64,000 nucleotides of DNA, from positions 1-64,000 of the forward strand of contig NZ_CAMCEC010000001.1 of the NCBI RefSeq assembly GCF_945873775.1, written 5' to 3'. Shown here one piece after another: positions 27,345 to 35,567 of this stretch (position 1 is its first letter; every line of letters starts with the position of its first letter). Made by a program: the position numbers and the translations under genes. Under the pieces are notes generated by a model. The model saw only the letters and a list, made by a program, of their open reading frames with translations, was not told the DNA's origin and made no database searches. This DNA is from an uncultured Treponema sp. GTDB lineage: Bacteria > Spirochaetota > Spirochaetia > Treponematales > Treponemataceae.

Positions 27345-27614
27345 CTATCTTGCCATAGCCGGAATCAAATTAAGAATTCCTCGGAAATACTGAGCCAAAG
27401 AATTAAACATAAATCCGCCAAGCAAAGCAATTACAAAAAGAATCGTAAGAAACTTTGGCAGGAAAGTAAGCGTCTGCTCCTGAATAGAAGTTGTAGCCTG
27501 AAAAATCGCAACGATAAGTCCTACCAAAAGAGCCGCGCCAAGAATAGGAGCGCACATAAGAAAAACCTGCAAAATTCCACCACGAACTAAATTATTAATA
27601 AGATTCAACGACAT
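27345..27614 (-). CDS. fliQ: FliQ, export gate protein
   Basis: This 89-aa protein has two membrane helices: APILGAALLVGLIVAIFQATTSIQEQTLTF and LPKFLTILFVIALLGGFMF. Family-typical length and the ATTSIQEQTLTF motif make this secure. It sits between fliP and fliR. A GGGAGGAAATT ribosome site precedes the start. Confidence 0.97.
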   Translation of the reverse strand: MSLNLINNLVRGGILQVFLMCAPILGAALLVGLIVAIFQATTSIQEQTLTFLPKFLTILFVIALLGGFMFNSLAQYFRGILNLIPAMAR

Positions 27615-27653
27615 AATTTCCTCCCATTCAAAATCCGAACGTCAAAGATTTTC

Positions 27654-28499
27654 CTAACGCAAGACGCTCACAAAAAGCTGCTGAGTCAAAAGATGCCAGC
27701 CGTCAACAAGAACAAAAAGCATCAGTTTGAACGGCATAGAAATTTGCACTGGCGGAAGCATCATCATTCCCATGCTCATAAGAATACTTGCAACAACCAT
27801 ATCAATTACGATAAACGGAATATATAGAAGAATTCCTATTTTAAATGCGACTGTAAGCTCATGCAGAATATAAGCCGGAATCAAAACATAAGTCGGAACA
27901 TCAGAAGCATTAGCCGGACGCTCAAGGCCAGCCATAGTCATAAAAGTTCTTATGCTGTTTTTGTCGTTTCCCATCTGACGGAACATAAAAATTCTTATAG
28001 GCGACTCTGCCTTTTCAATAGCTTCTGTCAAAGTAATTTCATTGTTCGAAAGCGGCTGAAAAGAATCCGTGTAAATCTGCCTGAATGTCGGCCACATGCA
28101 AAAGAGCGTCATAAAAATTGCAATGCCATTTAGAACTGCGGTCGGTGGAACTTGCTGCAAAGAAAGCGCTCTTTTTATAAAATCAAGGATAATCGAAAAA
28201 CGCAAAAAGCAAGTCATTAAAATAAAAATGCTTGGCGCAAGAGTTAAAAGCGTAAGCAAAAGCAAAAGCTGCACGCTGAACGCAACTTCATTTCCAGAGC
28301 GAGGAGCCGTAGCTGAAAAACTCAAATTCGGAAAGTCCAAGCCCGTTATGCGGCGGTTCATTTCCGTAGTTCCGCTTGAAGAGCCTTCTGGAAAATTATT
28401 CTGGCTTTGCGATGACAATGGAAAAAAGCAGCAAGCGCAAACTAAAAGCGCAACAGCAAACTTAAAAAAACGTTTTTTCAGCAAGAAAAGGCTTTTCAT
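27654..28499 (-). CDS. fliP: FliP, export gate protein
   Basis: This is a 281-aa protein with a signal sequence (residues ~8-30), as is usual for FliP, then a Ser/Asn-rich linker. Four membrane segments follow. Signatures are LLLTLLTLAPSIFILMTCFLRFSIILDFIKRAL and VLIPAYILHELTVAFKIGILLYIPFIVIDMVVASILMSMGMMMLPP. Its ATG overlaps the fliO stop (ATGA). Confidence 0.97.
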   Translation of the reverse strand: MKSLFLLKKRFFKFAVALLVCACCFFPLSSQSQNNFPEGSSSGTTEMNRRITGLDFPNLSFSATAPRSGNEVAFSVQLLLLLTLLTLAPSIFILMTCFLRFSIILDFIKRALSLQQVPPTAVLNGIAIFMTLFCMWPTFRQIYTDSFQPLSNNEITLTEAIEKAESPIRIFMFRQMGNDKNSIRTFMTMAGLERPANASDVPTYVLIPAYILHELTVAFKIGILLYIPFIVIDMVVASILMSMGMMMLPPVQISMPFKLMLFVLVDGWHLLTQQLFVSVLR

Positions 28500-29161
28500 T
28501 TTTCTTCTCCGCCAACCATTTTGTCCTTCAAGGAATTTATAAGATCCATTGTGCCTTTGTCATAAGCTGATTTTTTTGCCGCCGGAATATTTTCCTTGGA
28601 TTCTTCTTTTTTTCCTGGCATAAAAAGCTGAAGGATTTCTTCAAATGAACGCGGCTTTTTTGCGTTGCTGTTCATGTCGGCATAGCGGTTCATTGCGTCA
28701 ATGAGATCTTTGTCGTCGATTTCCTTTATAAGCGAAATGGAATTATCTGAAACTCCAAGAATAAACGCCTTGTTCCAAAGACTTACAATTTGAACTGATT
28801 TTCCTTCGCCAAGACTTATAAACGAAACTTTGCGCAAAAAGACATCGTCTTCCACAGCTGGCTCAACGCCCATAGACTTGCGCATAAATTTGAACAAAAA
28901 GTAAATCGCCGCAATTATGATTCCTAAAACAAGAATCATGCGCACAAAAATTCCGATTCCGCCGAAAGAGCCAGAAGAACTAAAAGCGTTTTCATCTGAA
29001 GTCCCAGAATCAGAATTTTCTGAAAAGTCTAATGAAATCTGAGAGTTTTCAATCTGCGCGGAAGTAAGATTTTCGGAAGGAGAAGAAGACTGCTGGGCAA
29101 AAGAAAGTCCAGCGCATAAAGCCAGCAATGCTGCTAAAATTTTTATTTTTGAATAATTCAT
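28496..29161 (-). CDS. fliO: FliO (FliZ), flagellar export gate assembly protein
   Basis: FliO helps FliP assemble. It has a signal peptide (KILAALLALCAGLSFAQQ), a Ser/Glu-rich periplasmic stretch, one transmembrane helix (IGIFVRMILVLGIIIAAIYFLFKFM at ~75-100) and a short beta-rich cytoplasmic domain with ISLGEGKSVQIVSLWNKAFILGV. I choose ATG at 29161 (221 aa). The ORF-track TTG start would put the GGGTGGG ribosome site inside the gene. In spirochaete literature this gene is called fliZ. Confidence 0.9.
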   Translation of the reverse strand: MNYSKIKILAALLALCAGLSFAQQSSSPSENLTSAQIENSQISLDFSENSDSGTSDENAFSSSGSFGGIGIFVRMILVLGIIIAAIYFLFKFMRKSMGVEPAVEDDVFLRKVSFISLGEGKSVQIVSLWNKAFILGVSDNSISLIKEIDDKDLIDAMNRYADMNSNAKKPRSFEEILQLFMPGKKEESKENIPAAKKSAYDKGTMDLINSLKDKMVGGEEK

Positions 29162-29282
29162 TTTCCCACCCAAAGCAACAAGCCATTTGCGTTATCCCCA
29201 CCGCATTTCAAGCCTGCCGCTTTTATATTCGGCGGAGCTTTTAAACTTCAATGAAATTCAAAAGCCCCTTGCAAATTTATTT

Positions 29283-30515
29283 TCACATAGATGAAGCCAC
29301 GTGTTCAAGAGACGGAAGAATTTCTGTAACACGAACACCGAAGTTTTCATCAATAACTACAACTTCGCCCTTGGCAATAGGCTTGTGGTTTACCAAAATA
29401 TCAACAGGCTCACCGGCAAGCTTGTCAAGCTCGATGATTGTTCCTTCGCCAAGACCCAGAATATCCTTGATTGTTTTCTTGGTGCGGCCAAGTTCGACCG
29501 TCATTTCCATGAAAACATCCATAATCAAGTTGATATTTCCCTGCTCGCCGCCGCCTACAGACTGCGCAAAATTCGGGAACTGCAATGACTGAACATTCGG
29601 AGGAGTCTGCATCTGCATTCCGCCCATCATTGAAGGATTAGGCATCTGCTGCATTCCCATCATATTGCCGCCCATTTGCATACCTCCCATCATCGCAGGA
29701 TTAGGCTGCATCTGCTGCATTCCCATTCCTCCCATCTGCATTCCGCCCATCATTGGCTGCTGAGTAAATCCTGCGGAAGGAGAAGACATCTGCGGAGCTC
29801 CACCCATGGCAGAAGAACTTTCCATTCCAGAATTTGCAGAAGACGCTGGCTGTGAAGCAGGCTTTGAGCCGCCGCCAAGAGCACGCGCCATTCCGTCAGC
29901 AGCAGAACCGCTTACAGCTTCCCACAAGGTAAACTGCTCGCCACCAACAGTAACTGGATATGTAAAGCAAGCAAAAGTTCCCTGAGGCATACGAATCATT
30001 GCCTTTGGCTCTTTTACAGCTTCTGGAGGATTTGTAGCAAGTCCCGGAAGTTTTCCGCCTTTGCTAAGCTCTGTTATTTCCGCGCCTGAATGAGACGAAA
30101 CTACTTCTGAAATCACAGAAAGTCCCATATCATCAAGAGCAGGATTTTCCTCTTTGTTTATATATCCAACAAGCTTTGTTGCAAATTCCGGGGACATAAG
30201 GAAAAGATGGTCTCCGCTTAATCCAGAAGAGAAGTCCGCCATTACAGCAACAGCTTCTTCCGGAAGTTTTGCAAGCAACTGATCCCGTCCAATTGCCTCA
30301 ACAACAGGCGCGCCCGGAACAGTGTCTTTTTCTGTCATATTTTTAATGACATCAGCAAGCTTGTCTTTTATAGTTCCAGCAAAATTCTGCAATGTTGGAA
30401 CATCAATGTCAACCTCTGGAGCAGAATTAAACGAGCCGCCTGAACCAAGTCCGCCGACATCTACGCCGGACAGCAATGCATCGATTTCTTCCTGTGATAT
30501 AGATCCTTCACTCAT
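29283..30515 (-). CDS. fliY: FliY/FliN, flagellar motor switch protein
   Basis: This 410-aa switch component has an N-terminal EIDALLSG motif, a CheC-like middle (GLSVISEVVSSHSGAEITELSKG) and a C-terminal FliN/SpoA domain (LGRTKKTIKDILGLGEGTIIELDKLAGEPVDILVNHKPIAKGEVVVIDENFGVRVTEI, residues ~340-400). The linker at ~245-310 is a Met/Gly/Gln-rich repeat with units like MGGMQMGG and MQQMPNPSMMGG. The N-terminus resembles the CheY-binding motif of FliM. Its start overlaps the fliM stop by 4 nt. Confidence 0.95.
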   Translation of the reverse strand: MSEGSISQEEIDALLSGVDVGGLGSGGSFNSAPEVDIDVPTLQNFAGTIKDKLADVIKNMTEKDTVPGAPVVEAIGRDQLLAKLPEEAVAVMADFSSGLSGDHLFLMSPEFATKLVGYINKEENPALDDMGLSVISEVVSSHSGAEITELSKGGKLPGLATNPPEAVKEPKAMIRMPQGTFACFTYPVTVGGEQFTLWEAVSGSAADGMARALGGGSKPASQPASSANSGMESSSAMGGAPQMSSPSAGFTQQPMMGGMQMGGMGMQQMQPNPAMMGGMQMGGNMMGMQQMPNPSMMGGMQMQTPPNVQSLQFPNFAQSVGGGEQGNINLIMDVFMEMTVELGRTKKTIKDILGLGEGTIIELDKLAGEPVDILVNHKPIAKGEVVVIDENFGVRVTEILPSLEHVASSM

Positions 30516-31546
30516 AGGTTATCGTCTCCTTCTGGTGTTAATTCTTCAAAATTTTCAGTTTCCTGCTCGTCGATTTTTTCAATAATCTGAACGGCAACCT
30601 TTTTCCCGACAACGCCAGGCTGACAGTAGAATTTCTTCTTGCTGCCCACACTTAATGTAAGCGGCTCTCCAACCTTTATAGTGTTAAGTCTTATAACATC
30701 GCCTGTCCTAAGACTTAGAACATCTCTAATAGGAACATTTATTGACCCGATGTCCGCAACAAGCTCCATCTCAACATCCGCAAGTTTTTCCTTGAGAGTT
30801 CCAAGGTATTGCGTTGTGGAGCTTCTTCTAACTGAACTGAACCAGAAAGAAGATGAAAGTTTCGAAACAATCGGCTCAATCGTTATATAAGGAATACAGA
30901 TATTCATCATACCCGCTTCCTCTCCGATTTTTATTTCCAAAGTAACAAGAATGACCATTTCGCTCGGAGGAACAATTTGTGCAAACTGCGGATTTGTTTC
31001 AATCTGCTGAAGGCGCGGGCGCAAGTCTATAACCTGAGTCCATGCTTCTCTCATGTTCGCCAAAATGCGGACAATGATTCCTTCCATAACAGACTGCTCA
31101 ATATCTGTAAGGTCGCGGTTTACTTTTCCGCCTGTATCTCCAGAGCCGCCAAAAAGACGGTCAATTATTATAAAAGTAATTTCAGGAGCAATTTCAAGAA
31201 CAGCGTTTCCTTTTAAAGGATCCATGTTGATTACAGCCAAAGTTGTAGGAGTTGGAATAGAACGAATGAATTCCTCGTAAGTCAGCTGATCTACAGAAGC
31301 AACATGGACATGAACCAAAGTACGCAGCTGGGCAGAAAGGCTTGTTGTTGTAAGACGCGCAAAAGTTTCGTGCATATTGGAAACCGTGCGAATCTGCTCC
31401 TTTGAAAATTTATCAGGACGGCGGAAGTCGTAGATTTTTATACGCCTGGTATCGGTAACCGGCTTAAATTCATCTGCTTCGCTTTCGCCAGTGCTTATAG
31501 CCTGAAGGAGCTGGTCAATTTCATCCTGTGACAGAACTTCATTCAT
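30512..31546 (-). CDS. fliM: FliM, flagellar motor switch protein
   Basis: FliM binds phospho-CheY through its N-terminus (LSQDEIDQLLQAI). The 344-aa protein has the middle domain signature YDFRRPDKFSKEQIRTVSNMHETFARLTTTSLSAQLR, IDRLFGGSGD and the C-terminal SpoA part (VPIRDVLSLRTGDVIRLN). All are intact. It follows fliL by 23 bp and overlaps fliY. Confidence 0.97.
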   Translation of the reverse strand: MNEVLSQDEIDQLLQAISTGESEADEFKPVTDTRRIKIYDFRRPDKFSKEQIRTVSNMHETFARLTTTSLSAQLRTLVHVHVASVDQLTYEEFIRSIPTPTTLAVINMDPLKGNAVLEIAPEITFIIIDRLFGGSGDTGGKVNRDLTDIEQSVMEGIIVRILANMREAWTQVIDLRPRLQQIETNPQFAQIVPPSEMVILVTLEIKIGEEAGMMNICIPYITIEPIVSKLSSSFWFSSVRRSSTTQYLGTLKEKLADVEMELVADIGSINVPIRDVLSLRTGDVIRLNTIKVGEPLTLSVGSKKKFYCQPGVVGKKVAVQIIEKIDEQETENFEELTPEGDDNL

Positions 31547-31569
31547 GTCTCATTCCACCTTTTTTCAGC

Positions 31570-32124
31570 TTACTGCTGAACAACATCCTTTCCTGTAAAA
31601 CGAACATCGCGTATTCTGGAGTTGCTTAAAATATCATCGTTTATCTGGTCACGGATCTGCTGTCTTAGAACTTCCTCATTCTGCGGACGCAAATCTTCAA
31701 CAGTCTGCTCTGAAAAAAATCTTCTCAAAAAGTCAATGATTTCAATACGGCGCTCTGTGATTTCAGTTGAAGCCGCCTTGTCCTCCTTTTTGTAGCCAAG
31801 CGCAATTGTAACGCTCACACTCGCCGGAACAGGATCGCTTGTTGATGTGCGGATCTGATCCAAAGAAGTGTACCAGTCATAAGATTCTCTTTTTACAGTA
31901 TATTCCTCGCTAATTGGAATTGACTGCGAAGGTGTTTTTCCGCCTTTATTTAAAATAGCAGTTGTAACAACTACGATAGTAACAATGAAAATTACAGCAG
32001 CAACACCGATCAAAATAAATTTCAAAAGCTGAGGAAACGCGCCTTTTATTCCGCTCTTTTTTCCTGTTGAAACTTCAGCTCCGATGTCATCGCCCAAGTC
32101 GTCTGCATTGCTTTCGTCTGCCAT
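31570..32124 (-). CDS. fliL: FliL, flagellar basal-body/stator-associated protein
   Basis: This 184-aa protein has an acidic N-terminus and one membrane helix (LLKFILIGVAAVIFIVTIVVVTTAIL at ~33-58). The periplasmic domain contains VTIALGYKKED, RRIEIIDFLRRFFSEQTVEDL and the terminal RIRDVRFTGKDVVQQ, matching FliL. Partner of the MotAB stator. GGGAGGA precedes the ATG. Confidence 0.93.
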   Translation of the reverse strand: MADESNADDLGDDIGAEVSTGKKSGIKGAFPQLLKFILIGVAAVIFIVTIVVVTTAILNKGGKTPSQSIPISEEYTVKRESYDWYTSLDQIRTSTSDPVPASVSVTIALGYKKEDKAASTEITERRIEIIDFLRRFFSEQTVEDLRPQNEEVLRQQIRDQINDDILSNSRIRDVRFTGKDVVQQ

Positions 32125-32214
32125 AAAGTCCTCCCGGATTTTAAAATCTTCTCGTTATTTATATCGGAATTTTTAAATTTTATCTTAGAAGAAATTGAAA
32201 AATAAGCATTTCCA

Positions 32215-32937
32215 CTAAAAATGTCCATCGTCAAGAACAATTACATCTACACGCCGGTTATACGCGCGGCCTTCCGCAGTGTCATTGCTAAGCTTAGGAC
32301 GAGTATCCGCATATCCTGCAATAGAAAACTGCTGCTCATCTACGCCAAAATCCGCAAGATAATGCAGAACATTTGCCGCCCGAGCCGCAGAAAGTTCCCA
32401 GTTGCTAGGATAAATGCTTGAAGCAGGAACAGGCCTGTTGTCCGTATGGCCTTCAATGCGCCATCTTCTGCCGGCAACTTCCGGGGAAGCAAAAAATTTT
32501 GCAAGATTAAGCAAAGTTCCCCTAGCCTCTTCAATGTTAAGTTCCGCGCTGCCTTCCTCAAAAAAAGCATCGGATGCGAGTGAAATTACAAGTCCGCGTT
32601 CATCGCTGGTTATAGTTATTTTGTTTGATTTTACTTCCGGCGCAAAACTGGAAATCGCCTTTTTCATTGCAGGACCTAAAGCGCGGCCTTTTTCTATAGA
32701 AGGAAGAGAACTGACAACGTTTCCTAAGTTGGCAAGGCTTCCGGGACTTACAGAAATTCCACCGCCAGGATTATTATTTGAAAGCGAAGCCTGCAAAGCC
32801 GCCATCTGAACTGCATCTGATTCGGAAGGATCATAAAGCATAACGAAAAAGCAGAGCATGAGAGTAATCATGTCTCCGTAAGTGCCCATCCAGGCGGTTG
32901 ACGGTTTTTCTGGTTCTTTTTTTTCTCTTTTTGCCAT
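32215..32937 (-). CDS. motB: MotB, stator protein
   Basis: MotB anchors the stator to peptidoglycan. The proton-accepting aspartate is Asp22 in TYGDMITLMLCFFVMLYD, the only membrane helix. A plug-like segment follows, then the OmpA-like peptidoglycan-binding domain (IEGHTDNRPVPASSIYPSNWELSAARAANV). I use ATG at 32937, served by GGGGAG 7 nt upstream; the longer TTG form in the ORF track is unlikely. 240 aa. It is downstream of motA by 17 nt. Confidence 0.96.
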   Translation of the reverse strand: MAKREKKEPEKPSTAWMGTYGDMITLMLCFFVMLYDPSESDAVQMAALQASLSNNNPGGGISVSPGSLANLGNVVSSLPSIEKGRALGPAMKKAISSFAPEVKSNKITITSDERGLVISLASDAFFEEGSAELNIEEARGTLLNLAKFFASPEVAGRRWRIEGHTDNRPVPASSIYPSNWELSAARAANVLHYLADFGVDEQQFSIAGYADTRPKLSNDTAEGRAYNRRVDVIVLDDGHF

Positions 32938-32954
32938 TGAAAAACTCCCCAAGC

Positions 32955-33737
32955 CTAGTCTTTCAAGATGTCGGACTCAATTGCCTTGCGGGATTTTGGA
33001 TCCAAATATGTAAGAAGTTTTTGTCCAAGAATACGCGGGTTGTCTCCTGCCTGAATAGAAAGAATTCCTTCCAGAACCATTTCCTTTACATTCATTTCGT
33101 TTCCATTCTGCATAATGAGCTTCTGAGCCAAAGGTCCGAAAAGCCAGTTCGCAAGCATAGAACCATACAAAGTTGTAATAAGAGCAACCGCCATGTTAGG
33201 ACCGAGCGCGCTTTTGTCTTCAAGGTTTCTTAACATACCAATAAGACCAATAACGGTTCCCATCATTCCGTAACCAGGAGCAAAACCTGCCCACTGAATA
33301 ACAACGTTAATCCATGCCATGTGGCGGCTTTCTGCCTGAGCCATTTCATTTTCAAGAATAGAGCGGATTGCGCTTCCGTCGTTTCCGTCTACCATAAGAC
33401 GCAAGCCTTCTTTTAGGAACGGGTCATCAAGGTCGTCAAGCCCTTCTTCAAGAGCAAGAATTCCTTCACGGCGGGCCTTTTCACTAAGGGCAACCATGTT
33501 TTGAACAGTTGTTTTTTCTCCGTAGTCGAAAGTTTTAAAAGCCCTTCCCATAATGCCAAAAAGACCGATAATCTGATTCATAGGGGCGCAAATCCACAAA
33601 GAAAAATAAGATCCGCCAATAGTTACGAAAATTGATGGAATATCTATAATACCCATAATGGATCCGCCGGACGTAAAAACACCAACTGCCATCATTGCAA
33701 GTCCGCCAAAGAATCCTATCAGAGTAGCTAAATCCAT
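32955..33737 (-). CDS. motA: MotA, stator proton-channel protein
   Basis: This 260-aa membrane protein has four helices. ATLIGFFGGLAMMAVGVF opens the protein. EEGLDDLDDPFLKEGLRLMVDG is the cytoplasmic loop that contacts FliG, and GYGMMGTVIGLIGMLRNLED with AVALITTLYGSMLANWLFGPLAQKL carries the conserved prolines/threonines of the channel. ATG at 33737 has GGGAGG 6 nt upstream; the ORF-track TTG start is further up inside that site. Confidence 0.97.
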   Translation of the reverse strand: MDLATLIGFFGGLAMMAVGVFTSGGSIMGIIDIPSIFVTIGGSYFSLWICAPMNQIIGLFGIMGRAFKTFDYGEKTTVQNMVALSEKARREGILALEEGLDDLDDPFLKEGLRLMVDGNDGSAIRSILENEMAQAESRHMAWINVVIQWAGFAPGYGMMGTVIGLIGMLRNLEDKSALGPNMAVALITTLYGSMLANWLFGPLAQKLIMQNGNEMNVKEMVLEGILSIQAGDNPRILGQKLLTYLDPKSRKAIESDILKD

Positions 33738-33761
33738 TTTTTCCTCCCGCTCGCGCAAGAA

Positions 33762-33953
33762 TCAAAGTTCCTGCATTCCTATTTTTTTTCTATATATAAC
33801 AATTCGTTCTATGATTTCTTCTGGAGATTCTTTTACAACAATTTTTTTACCTGAAAGAAGAGCAAGCGTAACATCAGGATTTTGTTCCATAGATTCAATC
33901 TGGTGCGGATTGACCCAGTATTTTTTTCCGTTCAGACGCGTTACTTCAATCAT
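33762..33953 (-). CDS. flbD: FlbD, small flagellar protein
   Basis: This 63-aa cytoplasmic protein is MIEVTRLNGKKYWVNPHQIESMEQNPDVTLALLSGKKIVVKE..., a clear FlbD/YlzI family member with the LNG and NP.QIE signatures. The family has no settled biochemical role in spirochaetes. It is the first gene of the long operon here. Its promoter -10 lies 8 nt from the ATG and there is no ribosome site. Confidence 0.93.
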   Translation of the reverse strand: MIEVTRLNGKKYWVNPHQIESMEQNPDVTLALLSGKKIVVKESPEEIIERIVIYRKKIGMQEL

Positions 33954-33961
33954 AATATACT

Positions 33962-33990
33962 ATAATGAACTGTAAAATGTGAATCGTCAA
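33962..33990 (-). promoter_or_regulatory. Promoter of the flbD-motA-...-fapA operon
   Basis: On the minus strand TTGACG, a 17-bp spacer and CATTAT lie 8 nt before the flbD ATG. It is of housekeeping (sigma-70) type and would give a leader of 0-2 nt. Confidence 0.65.
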
Positions 33991-34070
33991 GTATTTTAGA
34001 CTATTTTTGACGTAAAAACAAGAGAAAGCAAACTTTTTAATAGTACAAGGCACTAAAGCTGCCAAAGGTT

Positions 34071-34727
34071 TTAGAGGACTTTGCTTCCGTTCGCCATAAG
34101 CTTAAAACGGCAGTCAAAAAATTCCGCGGCTTTTCTGCACATGAGCATTCGTCCTAAAAAAATATCAAAATAGTCGCACATTGTGCAAATGTTTTCATCA
34201 ATCTGAAGATTCAGGGAAATTTGACCTTTTTCATGGTTTATTTTTAAAGTCGAATTTTCAACTGCAAAATTAACGCGGTCGTGTATATCGAATGCGGATT
34301 TTTCCTTTGTTCTTACGCGGTTTCGCCTTACGTCCGTTTTGTCTGCGATTATAAGGGCTGCGGAAACTTTGTCGAATGCTCCGCCTGTTGACTCGTCATG
34401 GTTTGCAATGCACGAAACGATTTCAATTCGGTCTTCGCAAGAGAAATCAAGCTTGCCAAGAATTTCATTTGCCAAAAGTCCGCCGTATTCTGCATGATGC
34501 TTTCTGTTTAGGGCATTTCCAATGTCGTGCATATATCCTGCTATTTTTGCAAGCTCAATCTTTTCTTTTGATTCCCCGAATTCCTGCAAAATAAATCCTG
34601 CCCGCTCAGAAACCAAGCCGCAATGTCCAGGCCCATGATCTGTAAAACCAAGATTTCCCAAAATTTCATTTCCCTTGTTCAAAAACGCATTTATTTCTGT
34701 GTTCTTTTTTATTTCTTCAACTGTCAT
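34071..34727 (-). CDS. HD-domain phosphohydrolase
   Basis: This is a 218-aa protein with the metal-binding HD signature: H (HGPGHCGLVSER), HD (AGYMHDIGNALNRKHHAEYG), H (IANHDES) and a later D (IIADKTDVRRNRVR). The last segment is typical of a conserved group of stand-alone HD proteins. The C-terminal part is alpha-beta with several cysteines. Its substrate, a nucleotide or another phosphate ester, is unknown. It is divergent from the response regulator. The -10 TATAAT lies 9 nt before the ATG with no ribosome site. Confidence 0.85.
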   Translation of the reverse strand: MTVEEIKKNTEINAFLNKGNEILGNLGFTDHGPGHCGLVSERAGFILQEFGESKEKIELAKIAGYMHDIGNALNRKHHAEYGGLLANEILGKLDFSCEDRIEIVSCIANHDESTGGAFDKVSAALIIADKTDVRRNRVRTKEKSAFDIHDRVNFAVENSTLKINHEKGQISLNLQIDENICTMCDYFDIFLGRMLMCRKAAEFFDCRFKLMANGSKVL

Positions 34728-34827
34728 ATTATATATATTATAGAAAACATTTGTTAAAAAAGCATTAAATTAAAAATCATTACTTAAAAAATTCAAATAA
34801 TAATCTGTTAGAGGCGCGCAAAAATTC

Positions 34828-34856
34828 TTGAACTTCCTGCTGAATAATTGTAAATT
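34828..34856 (+). promoter_or_regulatory. Promoter of the two-component operon, leaderless type
   Basis: TTGAAC, a 17-bp spacer and TAAATT end 6 nt before the response-regulator ATG. No Shine-Dalgarno is present. Confidence 0.6.
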
Positions 34857-34862
34857 TCAGCC

Positions 34863-35567
34863 ATGAAAACAAAAATCCTTGTAATTGAAGATGTTCCAGA
34901 AATGGCAGAGTTGATTTGCATGTACTTGAACAACGCGGATTTTGACTCGCTGGCATTTGACACAGCAGAAAAAGCTCTTGAAAAACTAAGCGCAGGATAT
35001 TCGCCTGCTTTGGTAATTTTGGATTTAAATCTTCCCGGAATGAGCGGATTTGACTTTTTAAAGACTTTCAGAAAAAACTACAAAGCCACAATTCCTGTTA
35101 TAATTGTTTCTGCGCGGGATGCAGATGAAGATATAATAGAAGGACTTGGATTTGGTGCGGACGAATTTGTAACAAAGCCATTCAGCCCGAAAGTTCTAGT
35201 TGCAAGAGTTCAGTCCAAGCTCGCGCGGCTTTGCGCAACAGAAGCTTCCGTGGAAGAAACAATAAATTTTGGTCCGTACACGCTTTACTGCAACAGCTGC
35301 ATCCTAAAAAAAGGAACTGAAAAAATTCCGCTTTCCACAAAAGAATATGAAGTTCTTGAATATCTTGTAAAAAACAACAGCAAGCCTGCAACGCCAGAGC
35401 AAGTTTTTAATGCGGTATGGAAAACTCCGTTCGGAGACATGACTGCGGTTGGAGTTTATGTTCAAAGGCTAAGAAGAAAAATCGAGGAAGATCCTGCAAA
35501 CCCAAAGTATATAAAGACAGTTTTTGGACTTGGCTACCAGTTCAGCATGGAAAACAATGAAAATTAA
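34863..35567 (+). CDS. OmpR/PhoB-family response regulator
   Basis: This 234-aa protein has a receiver domain with acidic pair Glu9-Asp10, phospho-acceptor Asp54 (LVILDLNLPGMSG), Ser83 and Lys105 (VTKPF). A winged-helix DNA-binding domain follows (ISTKEYEVLEYLVKNNSKPATPEQVFNAVW and GVYVQRLRRKIEEDP...YIKTVFGLGYQF). It overlaps the histidine kinase gene by 11 nt, so the two form one signalling unit. Signal and target genes are unknown; the adjacent motility, HD and miaA genes do not settle it. Confidence 0.95.
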   Translation: MKTKILVIEDVPEMAELICMYLNNADFDSLAFDTAEKALEKLSAGYSPALVILDLNLPGMSGFDFLKTFRKNYKATIPVIIVSARDADEDIIEGLGFGADEFVTKPFSPKVLVARVQSKLARLCATEASVEETINFGPYTLYCNSCILKKGTEKIPLSTKEYEVLEYLVKNNSKPATPEQVFNAVWKTPFGDMTAVGVYVQRLRRKIEEDPANPKYIKTVFGLGYQFSMENNEN

